Below, piece after piece: positions 27,901 through 37,624 of a DNA stretch of 64,000 bases; position 1 is the first letter of the stretch, and each line of letters begins with the position of its first letter. A model generated the notes under the pieces. It was not told the DNA's origin, did no database searches, and saw only the letters and a list, made by a program, of their open reading frames with translations. Origin of the DNA: an uncultured Allomuricauda sp. (GTDB taxonomy: Bacteria; Bacteroidota; Bacteroidia; Flavobacteriales; Flavobacteriaceae); assembly GCF_947501165.1 (NCBI RefSeq), contig NZ_CANMUU010000002.1, forward strand, positions 868,001 to 932,000. Reading direction: 5' to 3'. Position numbers and translations under genes: made by a program.

Positions 27901-30900
27901 TTACATGGTCTATAAACTCATATCTGATGTAAGTTCCACTACCTCCGGCAATACTTGTTTCATCAATGGTGATGGTAGCCAAATTAACCGCATTTCCAGT
28001 AGTACATCCAAAAGGAGAAACGGCTACCGGGTCAAATGATAGGGTGTTTGGTTCATCTATCTGAATATTGCTGATGGTTGTTATACATCCGTTTTGTCCT
28101 GTGGCAGTCACCTCATAGGTTCCTTGAGGCAAGTTTTCAAAACTATTGGTAGTCGTATTGAAAGCAGTGATATTAGGATTTAACGCGTAGGTCAACGGGC
28201 TAATTCCAGTATTGTTTTCAGCGATGGCTATTATCCCATCACTGGCACCAGAACAACTGGCATCTGTAGGAGTTGGAACAAAACTTGGTGTAAGCGCAGG
28301 TGATACTTCAACTGTGAAAACCCTTGAACACTCCGGACCAGAAGTATTATTGTCATAAACTGTAACTGTATAGGTATCTGCTACCGTCGCCAATACAGTA
28401 AGAGGATTTGAAGATAAAGACTGTCTTGAAGCCAAAGTACCTAAAGTTCCAACAACTTGGTAGTCATAACTGCCTGAACCATTGGTTGCCTCGATTAAAA
28501 TCTCTGCCTCGTTTCCTGCACCACATCCTAAAACCTCTGCCAATGTAGCATTCGCTTGAATTTGTGGATGCACAGTTACCGAATCTGTATCGGTACAGCC
28601 ATTGCTGTCAATAATACTTACGGCATAAGTTCCTGGGGCTACATTGTTGAAGACACCTCCATTAGCCACATAATTGGCACCACCATCCAACGAATAGAAA
28701 ATCTGGGCGGCCGTACTGCTTGCCGTGATGGTTACATTCGCTTGAACATTACAATTATCAACTGCAATAGCATCGATAGTAGGGTTGGGTGAAAGATTCA
28801 TATTTACGCTACCCAGATTGGCTGAGCAACCATATTGGTCGGTAACGGTTATTGTATACGAGCCAGACGGTGAATTTGCTGGAATCTCAATAGGATTGTT
28901 CAAAGTTCCGGCAATAGGCGTAAATGGTGCTGGACCTGTTACACTATAATTATAGGTGCCACCGCCTCCAGATATATTAGGAATCGCTATAAGCCCAGGT
29001 CTATCACAAGTGATATCCTGCAATACTGCAGGTGTACCTGTCATGGCATCCAATTCTTCCAAAAGTTCATTTTCGGATGCACTGATACAACTTGCTACAG
29101 CACCATCCATTTTGGTGACCTCCAAGAAATAATCGCCAGCTCCCAAGCTGTTAAACGTCAGGGTTTGTGGGGAAGAAAATGCAACATTTCCACCACTATC
29201 ACTTACTAGAACAGGTGTACCCGTTGCAATATTATAGAAAGACCATTGCATTTCTGATCCTGGCGAGACCGTATTTTCAACTATGGTATAGGTAATACTT
29301 CCGTTAGTACTTCCATTACAAGAAGGTGTAACGGCTGAAGTAATACCTAAGGGTTGGGTAATCAAATTATTTACGTTGACATTACTCTGTCGTACACAAC
29401 CTACAGCATCCTGCACATAAAAGGTATATGTCCGTCCAGGAACCAATCCAGTAAACACAAAAGGTGTTACAGCATCTCTCGCAGGAGTGGTCCATGGAAT
29501 TGTAGGAGCCAATGGGTCAAATGTAGAAGCATCCTCAGAATAGGTATACTGGTAATCAGGTGTTCCTTCAGCACCCTGTACAGTGACTTGCAGCTCATTA
29601 CAATTTACAACCAAAGCGGAAATCGTAATGTCCAAGTCATCTAATGGGAATGGAATAACAAACTCCGGTAAATCTGTTTGACAAATAGTGTTTCCTGAGC
29701 CATCAACCGTTCTTAGGGACGGGAAAACTGTTGCTCCAGAGATATATCCTCTGAATTGGTCGGAAGTTTGCCATGTTGTTCCTCCATCATCACTAAACTC
29801 TACGGTACCAATAGTTCCCGGATAGCCAGTAATGTCGAATCCAAAATCCGTGATGGGTCCACCACAAGCCGATGGTGTAATGCCTACTACGGTTCCTACA
29901 AGTTCATCTGGGTTGTTTATAGCTACTGGTGTGTTACTTAAATTACACCCGTATGCATCTGTTATGGTTATCGTATAATCTCCTGGAAGCAGGTTGAAAA
30001 AGTCATAGGTATTGGCTAAAACATTTGTAACCGTCTGGTCAGAAGCTCCAGCATTGTCCAAATCAATAATTTGGACGGTATACGGCCCATCCCCTGCTGT
30101 AATATTTATTGCAATGGAACCTGTTCCGTCATGACATTCTGGGTCTGTTGGCGTTGGAGTAAATGCTAAACTGGGTGTGTTGTTTACAGTAACGGTCTCC
30201 ATATATTGACAATACGGAGCTGTACCTGAATTGTCACGGACATAAACATCGTAACCCCCTGTATTTCCAGATGTGACTACAAAGGAATTAGGTGCCGCAA
30301 AATCGGAGTCAGACACTGTGGAACCTGTTGTCAAGAAAGCATAAGTGTAGCTTCCATCTCCACCTGTTGGTATTACGGTAATACTACCATTTCCACAACT
30401 TGTGACATCCACCACATCAACCTGAGCTGATAGTACCGGTGCTATAGTCACGGTTTCCACGTTAGAAACACATCCAAAAGCATCAGAAACTTCAATGGTA
30501 TACGTGCCATTTGCAAGGTTTGAAAATGTATAGTCTGTATCTGTTGTTGGTGTGGGTGCTTGCCATGCGCCTCCATTGATTCTAAACGTATAATCGCCAT
30601 TACCAGCTGTAACACTTGTGGTTATCGTGGCATTATTGGTTCCGTCGTAACATGCGGTAGAAGAAGTTGTAAATGTTACGGTTTGAGGAGCAGTAACCGC
30701 TACCGGTGTGGTTGTGATTTCTGAACATCCATTAATGTCACGAACTCGAACAAGGTAATTCCCAGCGGCTACATTGGTAAAAGTTATACCGTTTTGATAG
30801 GCAACCACAATGCCCCCAACCGTATCCTCCAATTGGTATTCGTAAGCTGGGCTTCCTCCCGTTGCGGAGGCTTCCAGAGTAGCACCCGTATTAAAACAAG

Positions 30901-33900
30901 TGAACTGAGCGGTAAGACTTAAAGCTGGAACCAATGCTGTAGGTTCCGTCAAAGTAGCGCCAAAACTGGATGTGCAAGCGTTATCATCTGCCTTTCGTAC
31001 TTGTACAGTATAGCTACCGTCACCTAAGTTGGCAGCGGTAGTAACTGGAGAGGTTGTTTCTGGAATCCAGGTTGTTCCACCATCCAAAGAGTACTCAAAT
31101 CCTGCAACCGCATCAAAATTGGTAACCTCAAAACTTATAGTTCCATCTGTTGCTCCATTACAACTCGGATCCGTTACACTCAATAGTTGACTATTAAACG
31201 CTCGGTCTGGTTCAACAACTACAATAATATCTTGTGTTTTTTCACATATTTCAGGTAACTGAACTACCTGAATGTCATCCAACACTAAATCATTACCATC
31301 ATTACTATTTACATTGGACCTAAAGACGATATCAATATCCGTATTGGCGCCAGGATTAAAAGTAATGGTACGATTGTGCCAATCTGTATCGCTTGTATTC
31401 TTTGGAATTTCAGGAGCCACCTCACTATGAATCAAAGTTCCCGTATTGTCTAGAATCTCAATCAAAACTTCAGGATTGTTTCCCGCACCCGTAAGGTTCA
31501 TCAAGTTATACGCCCAGAAGCTCAATGAAATATCTTCATTCGGCAACACTTCGATATTCTCTTTACGCCATAGCACTGAGTTCAGTACTGTGGAACCCGT
31601 ATCAGAAAATGTACTCACGTCAATGGCCAAGAACCTTCCATCTGTAAGACCGGTATGATCTTGCGGATTGGTCAAAGTGGTAAGGTTTAATGCATTTGTT
31701 ACTAAGTTGGTTACTGTGTATTCACCATTTACTAGAATTCCTGCTGGTCCCCTATTACAATTTGTCAAGGAACCATCCTGAGGTTCATAACAGTAGTCTG
31801 TACCCACCTCAGCTATTTGTGTGGTTGGACCTGCTCCAAAATCCTCAAAGAAAATAGTGCTCTGGTTGGGCGCAATGCTGCTAGCATACCCAACTGTAAT
31901 GGTTTGACTGCCATCGGCTACACCTGTAAACACATTATTGTTCGCTGGAGTGTTTGCCGTAGCGTTCAAACTGTAGGTATAGGTAAAATCTGTTGTATTG
32001 GATGTAGAAATCGTAATAGATGCTGTACCATCACATGCATAATCCACTGCTGCACTCAAATTTGGGTCTGGCACTGCATTGGGTACAGTCAAATCCATAT
32101 CATGTGTACAACCCAAAGCATCTCGGAGAACCAATTGATAATTTCCCGGAGCTAAATTTCTTTCATTGTTGGGGTCAAAGTTACTTCCTCCATCAAAACT
32201 ATATTCATAAGGAGCTTGTCCTCCGCTAGCATTCAGTATTCTAACCCTTGCACCACTTGGACTACATGAAGCATCTTCAATAATTGCAGGAGAAGCGTTC
32301 AATGGGAAAGGCTGAACAATTTCGTAATCAAAGTCTTGAACACAACCTGACCCTCCACTACCGCTTGAATCCATTACGGTAATGGTGTAGAAACCAGCTG
32401 GAAGATTCACAAAGGTATCACTATTCTGATAGCTGGTTCCACCATCCAAACTGTATTGATATGGTGCTGTTCCTCCTGTTACGGATATGGTTAAGGACGC
32501 TGTAGCAGAATCGGCACAAACTATTCCACTATCAGATGCCGAAATATTCAATCCCCCAGGCTCGTCCACGCGAACGCTATTGGAAATTGTGGAACAACCA
32601 TTATCGTCAAAAACAATGAATTCGTAATCACCAGCTTCATTTGGAAAATATGTTGTTGGGGTGCCACGATAGCCAAACAAAAAGTTTGGATTTGTCTGTA
32701 ATTCAGTTGAAGGCACATCTGCTGGAGAGGCATATAAATCTACACCGTCTTTGCTCCAAATTGCCATTTGATAATCGGGATTTGGAGTACCTCCATTAGG
32801 TGTCAAAGTAACAATTCCCGCTGTACACGTAATGTTTTCAGTAGTAAGTGCAACAAGCGTTAGCTCTGGAATTTCGTTTACTGTTATTGTTTGGGTATCT
32901 GTACAACCATCATCTGTAGTTGTGATTACTATGTAATTTCCAGGATTTACATTGGTAAACGTATGGGTGTTGTTTGCAGAGGCAACCCTATTGTCCATAA
33001 ATGTTCCCTGTCCCCCATTACTTCCGTCGTCCAATCGAAGTTCATAGCTGTAATTGGGCAAAACATTTAGTGCTTGAACTGTTATAGTACCCAGTTGATT
33101 ACAATCAGCTGGGGTTTCGCTTAAGTTAACCTGAAAATTCCTTTCCAGTATTCCAATTTCCTCTGTTTCGAAAATACAGCTTCCTGGGATAGGGTCGCCT
33201 GTACCAGGATTTAATTGGGTAACCTGAACTACGTAGGTTCCACCAGTGCTTATATCAAAATTAGGGCCGTTGTTGGCTGAAAACGGCACTACAATATTGT
33301 CATTGGAAGCATCTACCAATTGGAATCCGTAGTTTGCCCCTAAGTTGGTGATTCTGATATTACCGTCCGTGCTACACAAAACATCAGAAGCTGTATGCAG
33401 AATATCCAAAGTGTTCTTGAATACATTGAAGTAGAAACGACTGAAACATCCGTTTTGATAACGGATAACCACCCTGTACTTGCCGCTATCGGTTAAGGTA
33501 TAATTATCTTGAGTAACAAGGTCGTTCCAAGTGCAAGTACTGTTTGTATTTGCACAGTCATCTCCCGCATCTGCACAACTGGTTTCGTCGAGTCTTTGCC
33601 ATACAATACTTTGGGCGTCCGTTATACCTAATTGAATAGTTGGTTCATCATTCTCCCCGCACAAGAATATCTTTGGCAAAAGACTTCCATCAATAGAACA
33701 TGTCGCAATTTCTCCTTGTAAATTGTTATTAGGATTAGAATCAGAATTTACCTGATTGAAGTAGGAGATAATAGGGTTTGTTTGCGTAGTTCCAAATCGT
33801 TCAACAGTTATCAACTCTGTTAAATCCGGGCAACTTCCCCCTGAAGACTTCTCTACTATGTAATTTCCAATAATTGTTACAATAAGCGTACTTGGGTCCG

Positions 33901-36900
33901 AATCCGGGTCACCATCGTTTAAAATGGTATCCGCACCATCAATTTGACCATTTCCGTTGTTGTCCAGTGCCCAGGTATAGGTGGTGAACCCTGAACCTGC
34001 GGTTAAAACTACATCCGCTCCACAAAGTTGAACTGTTCGTGCTTGTCCACAGTTTGCCAAATCATTTAAAATGGTATTATTGGCAACCTCAGGTGTTGTG
34101 TTACACGGAAAATTCGATGTCCCCGGTTCATCAGTAAATATGGTGGGATTATTAACTCCCTGAAAAGTGGAAAACGCTAAATTTTCCAATTCAGAAGAAC
34201 AAGCATTGACAAAATCAGAACAATTTCCTGAAATGGTGACCGTAATGCGAATGGAATATTCGGGATCACCTATTTGAACCAGATTATCTGGAACTTGAAA
34301 TGTTATAGTGTTTGTATTTATATCATGCGAGTGTGTGGTTCCCAATGCGTTGGAAACGTCAACATTATCTAAGGTAACATTGGATGGTAAAACATTCCTA
34401 ATTGTGTAATTAGTAGCATCATCGTCACCCGTATTTTGAAAACGAAGCACATATTGAAAAGTATCTCCCAAACTTACTCCTTGGCCGTTGATATCTGTTC
34501 CGCCAAGATCTTCAGAGGTATTACCCAAAACAATTTCGGGAGCTAAAACTCGAATATATGAAGCAGCGGTTACTGTGCCATCAGAAGAATCAACAACAGG
34601 TACTCCTGTACCATATTCACCGCCATCACCACCATCTGCATTTTCATCTTTGTAAAATTCATTGGCATCACTACAGCCGTCTCCGTCGCTATCCAAATCC
34701 AAATGATTGGGAAAACCATCAGAATCCGTATCGCATCCTGCGGTAAGTAGGGTTCCTTGCATATTGGTTGGGCCTGCAACAGTTTGACCAATTATTATCG
34801 AATTGGTTCCTGATGTATTCCAACTTACCACATTGGCAGGTGTAGTTAAAGTTAAAGGTTCCAATGGTCCATTGTTAGTTCGAGTACCAAACAATTCAAA
34901 CTGACCTGCTTGATCTACAACTACACGTAGCAAAGGGGCTCCATGTGTTCCAGTAATTGTCCATATATCTGGGTTACTTCCTTGTCCGTAACCAGTTCCA
35001 TCTTCAAACAGGGCTATGTTGCCGGGTTCGCCATTTTGTAACTGAATCTCACCAGCGACATCATTCCCGTTGATTTGAAGGTTAAAGGAGTTATCTACAC
35101 TGAAAATATCAAGAACCAAATAATCATCTGAGGTGATTAAATCGCTTGTGTGCGACGCTCCGCTAGCAATATTGAAAAGAAGCGTATCACACTCATCGTT
35201 ATCATAAATTCCGTCATTATCATCATCTAAATCAGTACTATCATTTACACCATCATTATCAAAGTCATTGTGGACCACGATTTTGGCCGAAGGTTGGTCT
35301 TGGGTTAAATTGGTATCTACCTGATCTTGGATATTGGTCGCAGTATTCGTTAAGCTCAGTAATGGCAGGGTATCTATTTCATCGGCTTGTACCTCCAATT
35401 CCAAAATGGCAACATCACCACCGTCCAAGGTTCCAATGTTCCATGTATTTCCGCTCCAGCTTCCAGTAATGGTAAAGGCGGATAAAAAGGTTAACCCAGC
35501 TGGAATGTTATCCGTTATTTGTAAGTTGGTCAGTGGACCTAATCCTAGATTTTGTACCCGAATTGTGAAAGTTGCTGTCTCTCCTTCCATAATTTCGGCA
35601 TTATCCACAGTTTTTTGAACAAAAACATCGGGGTCACAATAAAGTGCCTGTATGGCATTACTGTCATAGGTACAGGGTCCTTTAGTACCTCGTAAGAAGA
35701 AATCACCAGCTCCCGTAGGTGCATAGCTGGGTCCATTTGCACCCGGTATGGGTTGCCCGTTTTCAAACCATTGAAAAGCATCAAAATTGTTGCTGGTAGC
35801 TTCAAAAAGCTCTGATCCTACAAAGCAACCGCTTCCCCCTCGTATTTCTAGGGTTACCTCTGGTAAAGTATCAAATCCAGAAAAGTAACCTGCTACCCCA
35901 CGGGCACCGTTAAATCCAAAGAAACCAACGGCCATTGGTCCCGTAGAATTTACACTGACATCACCATTCAGGTTAGGGATATAAAAAGTTTTCCAATCCG
36001 ATGAGCCCGCAACAGGATTTGAAGCTGGCAATGTTACAGCGCCATTACCGTCAGTAACCACAATATTTGCATCTGGAGTATTTACAGCGGCAATAATGGT
36101 CATTCCTCCTGTTACAGTTGTACCTGCCATATTTCTGATATCCGGGATATTATCCATTACATCAGGGAGCAAACAGTTTACTGGAGCTACAAAATTGAGT
36201 CCTTGGGTATAGACCTGGCTCGCTCCAGCCATACATTGGTAGGCATAAACATCTTTTGAAGTCTGCAACAACATATTGGCACCAACCGTATTGGACGAAT
36301 AGAAGTTACTTGGTACTTGAAAATATTCACCATTGTTAATAGTTGCAATCGGTGTTGTGCCACCGTTGACGAAAATTTGAGTATTGTCAGAAATGGCAAT
36401 TACCAAGGGAAATTCGGTAGAACCATTGGTATTACCATTACCTCTTATAAAAACGTATTCTTTTCCCAATCTGTTTTCTGGAACCGGTTGATCAATTCCA
36501 GCATCTCGATTACTGGCTCCGGCCTGACGACCAAAGTTGATGGAACCATTGCTTATAACAATATCTTTATCGGATTCAACTGTAGCACCAATCCATCCAT
36601 CTTCATGAGCTTGTGTGGGGCTGTTGCCAATGTAGGTTTCAAAAACAAAGGATTCGTTTGCATTTAGGGTAACGGTATGGGTATTCGCGGTTATCCCCGC
36701 TCTGTTATTCCCCACCCTAAACTCACAATTTGGGTCATAGCCAAAAAGTCTTACCGTAGTATTGTCTTCAGTAGCCATAATCCCCAAAGTGTTAGACTTT
36801 GAAGGATGTGACCCCAAGTTAGGAACACCACCCCATTTAAAACGAGTCCCTAAAGCCTGCCGTCCTTTTGCTGTCAAAGATGCTGCCTGAGCACTTGAGT

Positions 36901-37300
36901 TACCTCTATAGTTTACATAAAAACGATTACCACTTGGAGACTCAAAACGTAAACCACTATTGTTTAGAACTATACCTGTATTGGCATTGTTGACCAATGT
37001 TATATTGTTATCACCATCTCCCAAAGTCCAAGCTGCCGGACTTACATTAGAAATATTAAATGTTGCTACCGGTGTGGCATTAGTACCACGGTAGGCATTT
37101 ACCGTAAAAGTTGTAGGTTCTGGTGTAGAGAGATAAATGGCCTGATCGCGTATACCTGCATTATTCTGACCCTGCTTTAGGGGTGGTAAATAATGAAGGT
37201 CGCTTAACTGAGCATTTACAAAAGAAGAAACAAAAAGAAATACAAATAGCAAACCTAACTTATGCAAGGTTTTGCTTGACAGGTCAATAATTCGGTCCAT
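24941..37300 (-). CDS. Giant SprB-repeat adhesin with T9SS type B sorting domain
   Basis: 4119 residues, one uninterrupted frame. Signal peptide about 1-30 (ending VNAQ). Then an IgGFc-binding-like N-terminal domain (about 31-475), an Ig-like segment (478-550), a DUF11 domain (555-660), calcium-binding DxDxDG stretches (about 678-705 and 850-870), a second DUF11 (about 910-1010), and about two dozen SprB-type repeats to about 3990, each ending in a D-x-x-GC motif followed by a P-terminated strand. A jelly-roll-like domain interrupts the repeats near 1815-2020. The C-terminus (about 4035-4119, FFTPDGDGMNDTW) is the gliding-motility-associated type B sorting domain. Likely a surface adhesin for gliding or attachment, exported by T9SS. 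Confidence 0.93.
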   Translation of the reverse strand: MDRIIDLSSKTLHKLGLLFVFLFVSSFVNAQLSDLHYLPPLKQGQNNAGIRDQAIYLSTPEPTTFTVNAYRGTNATPVATFNISNVSPAAWTLGDGDNNITLVNNANTGIVLNNSGLRFESPSGNRFYVNYRGNSSAQAASLTAKGRQALGTRFKWGGVPNLGSHPSKSNTLGIMATEDNTTVRLFGYDPNCEFRVGNNRAGITANTHTVTLNANESFVFETYIGNSPTQAHEDGWIGATVESDKDIVISNGSINFGRQAGASNRDAGIDQPVPENRLGKEYVFIRGNGNTNGSTEFPLVIAISDNTQIFVNGGTTPIATINNGEYFQVPSNFYSSNTVGANMLLQTSKDVYAYQCMAGASQVYTQGLNFVAPVNCLLPDVMDNIPDIRNMAGTTVTGGMTIIAAVNTPDANIVVTDGNGAVTLPASNPVAGSSDWKTFYIPNLNGDVSVNSTGPMAVGFFGFNGARGVAGYFSGFDTLPEVTLEIRGGSGCFVGSELFEATSNNFDAFQWFENGQPIPGANGPSYAPTGAGDFFLRGTKGPCTYDSNAIQALYCDPDVFVQKTVDNAEIMEGETATFTIRVQNLGLGPLTNLQITDNIPAGLTFLSAFTITGSWSGNTWNIGTLDGGDVAILELEVQADEIDTLPLLSLTNTATNIQDQVDTNLTQDQPSAKIVVHNDFDNDGVNDSTDLDDDNDGIYDNDECDTLLFNIASGASHTSDLITSDDYLVLDIFSVDNSFNLQINGNDVAGEIQLQNGEPGNIALFEDGTGYGQGSNPDIWTITGTHGAPLLRVVVDQAGQFELFGTRTNNGPLEPLTLTTPANVVSWNTSGTNSIIIGQTVAGPTNMQGTLLTAGCDTDSDGFPNHLDLDSDGDGCSDANEFYKDENADGGDGGEYGTGVPVVDSSDGTVTAASYIRVLAPEIVLGNTSEDLGGTDINGQGVSLGDTFQYVLRFQNTGDDDATNYTIRNVLPSNVTLDNVDVSNALGTTHSHDINTNTITFQVPDNLVQIGDPEYSIRITVTISGNCSDFVNACSSELENLAFSTFQGVNNPTIFTDEPGTSNFPCNTTPEVANNTILNDLANCGQARTVQLCGADVVLTAGSGFTTYTWALDNNGNGQIDGADTILNDGDPDSDPSTLIVTIIGNYIVEKSSGGSCPDLTELITVERFGTTQTNPIISYFNQVNSDSNPNNNLQGEIATCSIDGSLLPKIFLCGENDEPTIQLGITDAQSIVWQRLDETSCADAGDDCANTNSTCTWNDLVTQDNYTLTDSGKYRVVIRYQNGCFSRFYFNVFKNTLDILHTASDVLCSTDGNIRITNLGANYGFQLVDASNDNIVVPFSANNGPNFDISTGGTYVVQVTQLNPGTGDPIPGSCIFETEEIGILERNFQVNLSETPADCNQLGTITVQALNVLPNYSYELRLDDGSNGGQGTFMDNRVASANNTHTFTNVNPGNYIVITTTDDGCTDTQTITVNEIPELTLVALTTENITCTAGIVTLTPNGGTPNPDYQMAIWSKDGVDLYASPADVPSTELQTNPNFLFGYRGTPTTYFPNEAGDYEFIVFDDNGCSTISNSVRVDEPGGLNISASDSGIVCADSATASLTISVTGGTAPYQYSLDGGTSYQNSDTFVNLPAGFYTITVMDSSGSGGSGCVQDFDYEIVQPFPLNASPAIIEDASCSPSGARVRILNASGGQAPYEYSFDGGSNFDPNNERNLAPGNYQLVLRDALGCTHDMDLTVPNAVPDPNLSAAVDYACDGTASITISTSNTTDFTYTYSLNATANTPANNNVFTGVADGSQTITVGYASSIAPNQSTIFFEDFGAGPTTQIAEVGTDYCYEPQDGSLTNCNRGPAGILVNGEYTVTNLVTNALNLTTLTNPQDHTGLTDGRFLAIDVSTFSDTGSTVLNSVLWRKENIEVLPNEDISLSFWAYNLMNLTGAGNNPEVLIEILDNTGTLIHSEVAPEIPKNTSDTDWHNRTITFNPGANTDIDIVFRSNVNSNDGNDLVLDDIQVVQLPEICEKTQDIIVVVEPDRAFNSQLLSVTDPSCNGATDGTISFEVTNFDAVAGFEYSLDGGTTWIPETTSPVTTAANLGDGSYTVQVRKADDNACTSSFGATLTEPTALVPALSLTAQFTCFNTGATLEASATGGSPAYEYQLEDTVGGIVVAYQNGITFTNVAAGNYLVRVRDINGCSEITTTPVAVTAPQTVTFTTSSTACYDGTNNATITTSVTAGNGDYTFRINGGAWQAPTPTTDTDYTFSNLANGTYTIEVSDAFGCVSNVETVTIAPVLSAQVDVVDVTSCGNGSITVIPTGGDGSYTYAFLTTGSTVSDSDFAAPNSFVVTSGNTGGYDVYVRDNSGTAPYCQYMETVTVNNTPSLAFTPTPTDPECHDGTGSIAINITAGDGPYTVQIIDLDNAGASDQTVTNVLANTYDFFNLLPGDYTITITDAYGCNLSNTPVAINNPDELVGTVVGITPSACGGPITDFGFDITGYPGTIGTVEFSDDGGTTWQTSDQFRGYISGATVFPSLRTVDGSGNTICQTDLPEFVIPFPLDDLDITISALVVNCNELQVTVQGAEGTPDYQYTYSEDASTFDPLAPTIPWTTPARDAVTPFVFTGLVPGRTYTFYVQDAVGCVRQSNVNVNNLITQPLGITSAVTPSCNGSTNGSITYTIVENTVSPGSEMQWSFYNIATGTPVLVSDSGGNVAFSSPQTLTFNSLGAGDYFLEVTKMDGAVASCISASENELLEELDAMTGTPAVLQDITCDRPGLIAIPNISGGGGTYNYSVTGPAPFTPIAGTLNNPIEIPANSPSGSYTITVTDQYGCSANLGSVNMNLSPNPTIDAIAVDNCNVQANVTITASSTAAQIFYSLDGGANYVANGGVFNNVAPGTYAVSIIDSNGCTDTDSVTVHPQIQANATLAEVLGCGAGNEAEILIEATNGSGSYDYQVVGTLGTLASRQSLSSNPLTVLATVADTYTVTVYDNNTSGPECSRVFTVEVSPALTPSFVPTPTDASCSGASDGIIAIAENNTGISPLTYALNPNITAFNTTTNSFENLPQGTYEVTATGQNGCITTISNIQIDEPNTLSFDPVAVSPFGCTTGNAVNLATITIDETSIAGGSGTYIRYEFIDHVTSSVLQTGTNPVYTRTDYTGVDVLVRVVDSNGCSGQELVTIPAFDELLSASITVDDIISCSNSGEDITIDVTGSLSNFGSHPGNYEFRQLPSVTYQTSNVFTNLAAGNHTFGIRNVNTGCELTINHVVDEPNTFDVVVEKLGDVVCFGDMGSIRLTLVDATYVSGFTWNIFDTNGTPLDRTDDGPAVLTGTSVNIGPTGAINVPAGDYLVEVVQDAFPECLQVRAFNITTPPAAITLSPIDLTDVGCSNNQGSALIAPVGGVAPYTIALTHNGTTVTTTVISVNSHLFQNLTAGQYSISVTDDLGCAVPFANAFDLLLPDPISGSIGNTTLVCQGDTDASVSVNVNPRNVTTTYRYILNTYNDAVGSVLLSASTSQTAQNFDNLGAGFYSITVLDDMGCTFETSIVEIVEPTDVDALLVTNQPLRCNTNAELLLVASGGTAPYSWSVDGNTFNAMNETVATDTHLFTNITAGNYQYYIRDSFNCVSTISNEVSLEPIETLTVTLDTSAAAVNCNGENNASIAAEADGGLGNYQYALFTDLALTNEIRPNQSTGIFIGLAAGSYYVRVQSEDCQVTSEEVIIEEPDVLVVNPTVSDVTCSGAEDGSIALQVQGGTGNYQYAISPNLNQYESDNTFDELAPGSYQVIIQDENGCFELIEFDITEPQPLNVVSTVTDEICFDSSDGTISLQITGGTMPYFTSLDSNLDSDFVQDVTDYADLSSGTHVVFVRDANGCEFSEVFEVQNGVNLEGEVEVLYQCDGNGFTSNSIQVVFDDDTVAQDVLYGLDTSDTSLMQLEPVFENLTGGEHYVTVVHNNGCINTLTFEVTIFEPLTLELRQGEINQIDASAMGGSGEYTFSINDGPFGIEDTFNITETAVYTVTVTDENGCSISQEIFMEFIDIEIPKFFTPDGDGMNDTWAPDNIDQYPNIFIKIFDRYGRALFFFAGNQDSWDGQYQFSELPTGDYWYIIRLNGEADQREFVGHFTLYR
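25330..33310 (-). repeat. Tandem SprB-type repeat array inside the giant adhesin
   Basis: About 24 repeats of roughly 80-100 residues. Each has an opening Cys, a GG-x-PY-x-Y-SLDGG-like core, an F-x-NL-x-x-G-x-Y turn and a closing D-x-x-GC. Repeats have diverged at nucleotide level, so the array is old rather than freshly expanded. Boundaries are approximate. Confidence 0.8.
35600..37240 (-). repeat. Paralogous N-terminal block, copy 1 (giant adhesin)
   Basis: Encodes about residues 25-565 of the 4119-residue protein. The encoded sequence is nearly the same as in 38045-39650 from LSDLHYLPPLKQGQNN through the Ig-like segment, showing tandem gene duplication. Edges approximate. Confidence 0.85.
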
Positions 37301-37624
37301 TTGGGGTGGAAGTTGAAGTTATTCCCAACAAAAAAAGCAGCTTTATCTGTGATTACCAGATATTTGTTGTTAGATACAATAGATGCTTTGTAAGAGTGGT
37401 GGAATTTGTTGTCAGACCCAATAAAAACTGGTGTCTCCAAGGGTGTAACATCGATTTATTGTAGCTTTTTTCCGATGAAATGGTAGGTGCTAGGGGTCAT
37501 TCATTCCATTTAATCAATCCTAACCCTATGCTAAATGTCATTACAATATCAATATTTTAATCCTAGATTTTTAGATAGGTTTTCGAAGAAGTAAAGTCGA
37601 AGATTATCTATCAAAAAATAATCA
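37301..37624. other. Intergenic region between the two paralogues, 324 bases
   Basis: Upstream of the giant adhesin and downstream of its paralogue, both on the minus strand. It probably holds the giant gene's promoter, but no exact TAnnTTTG box was found on the minus strand. No clear terminator after the paralogue. A short frame at 37255-37440 looks like a shadow and is not called. Confidence 0.5.

Noticed and set aside
25330..33310. CRISPR array or DNA satellite in the adhesin gene
   Set aside because: The repetition is at protein level with diverged DNA; there are no short identical repeats with unique spacers.
25040..36667. Many plus-strand open frames of 60-120 codons opposite the giant adhesin
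   Set aside because: They are shadows of a Thr/Gly/Asn-rich coding sequence, have no consistent start signals and no family features, and overlap an intact 4119-codon frame.
37255..37440. Minus-strand frame of 61 codons upstream of the giant adhesin
   Set aside because: Overlaps the adhesin start in another frame and has no recognisable signal or domain; more likely leader DNA.
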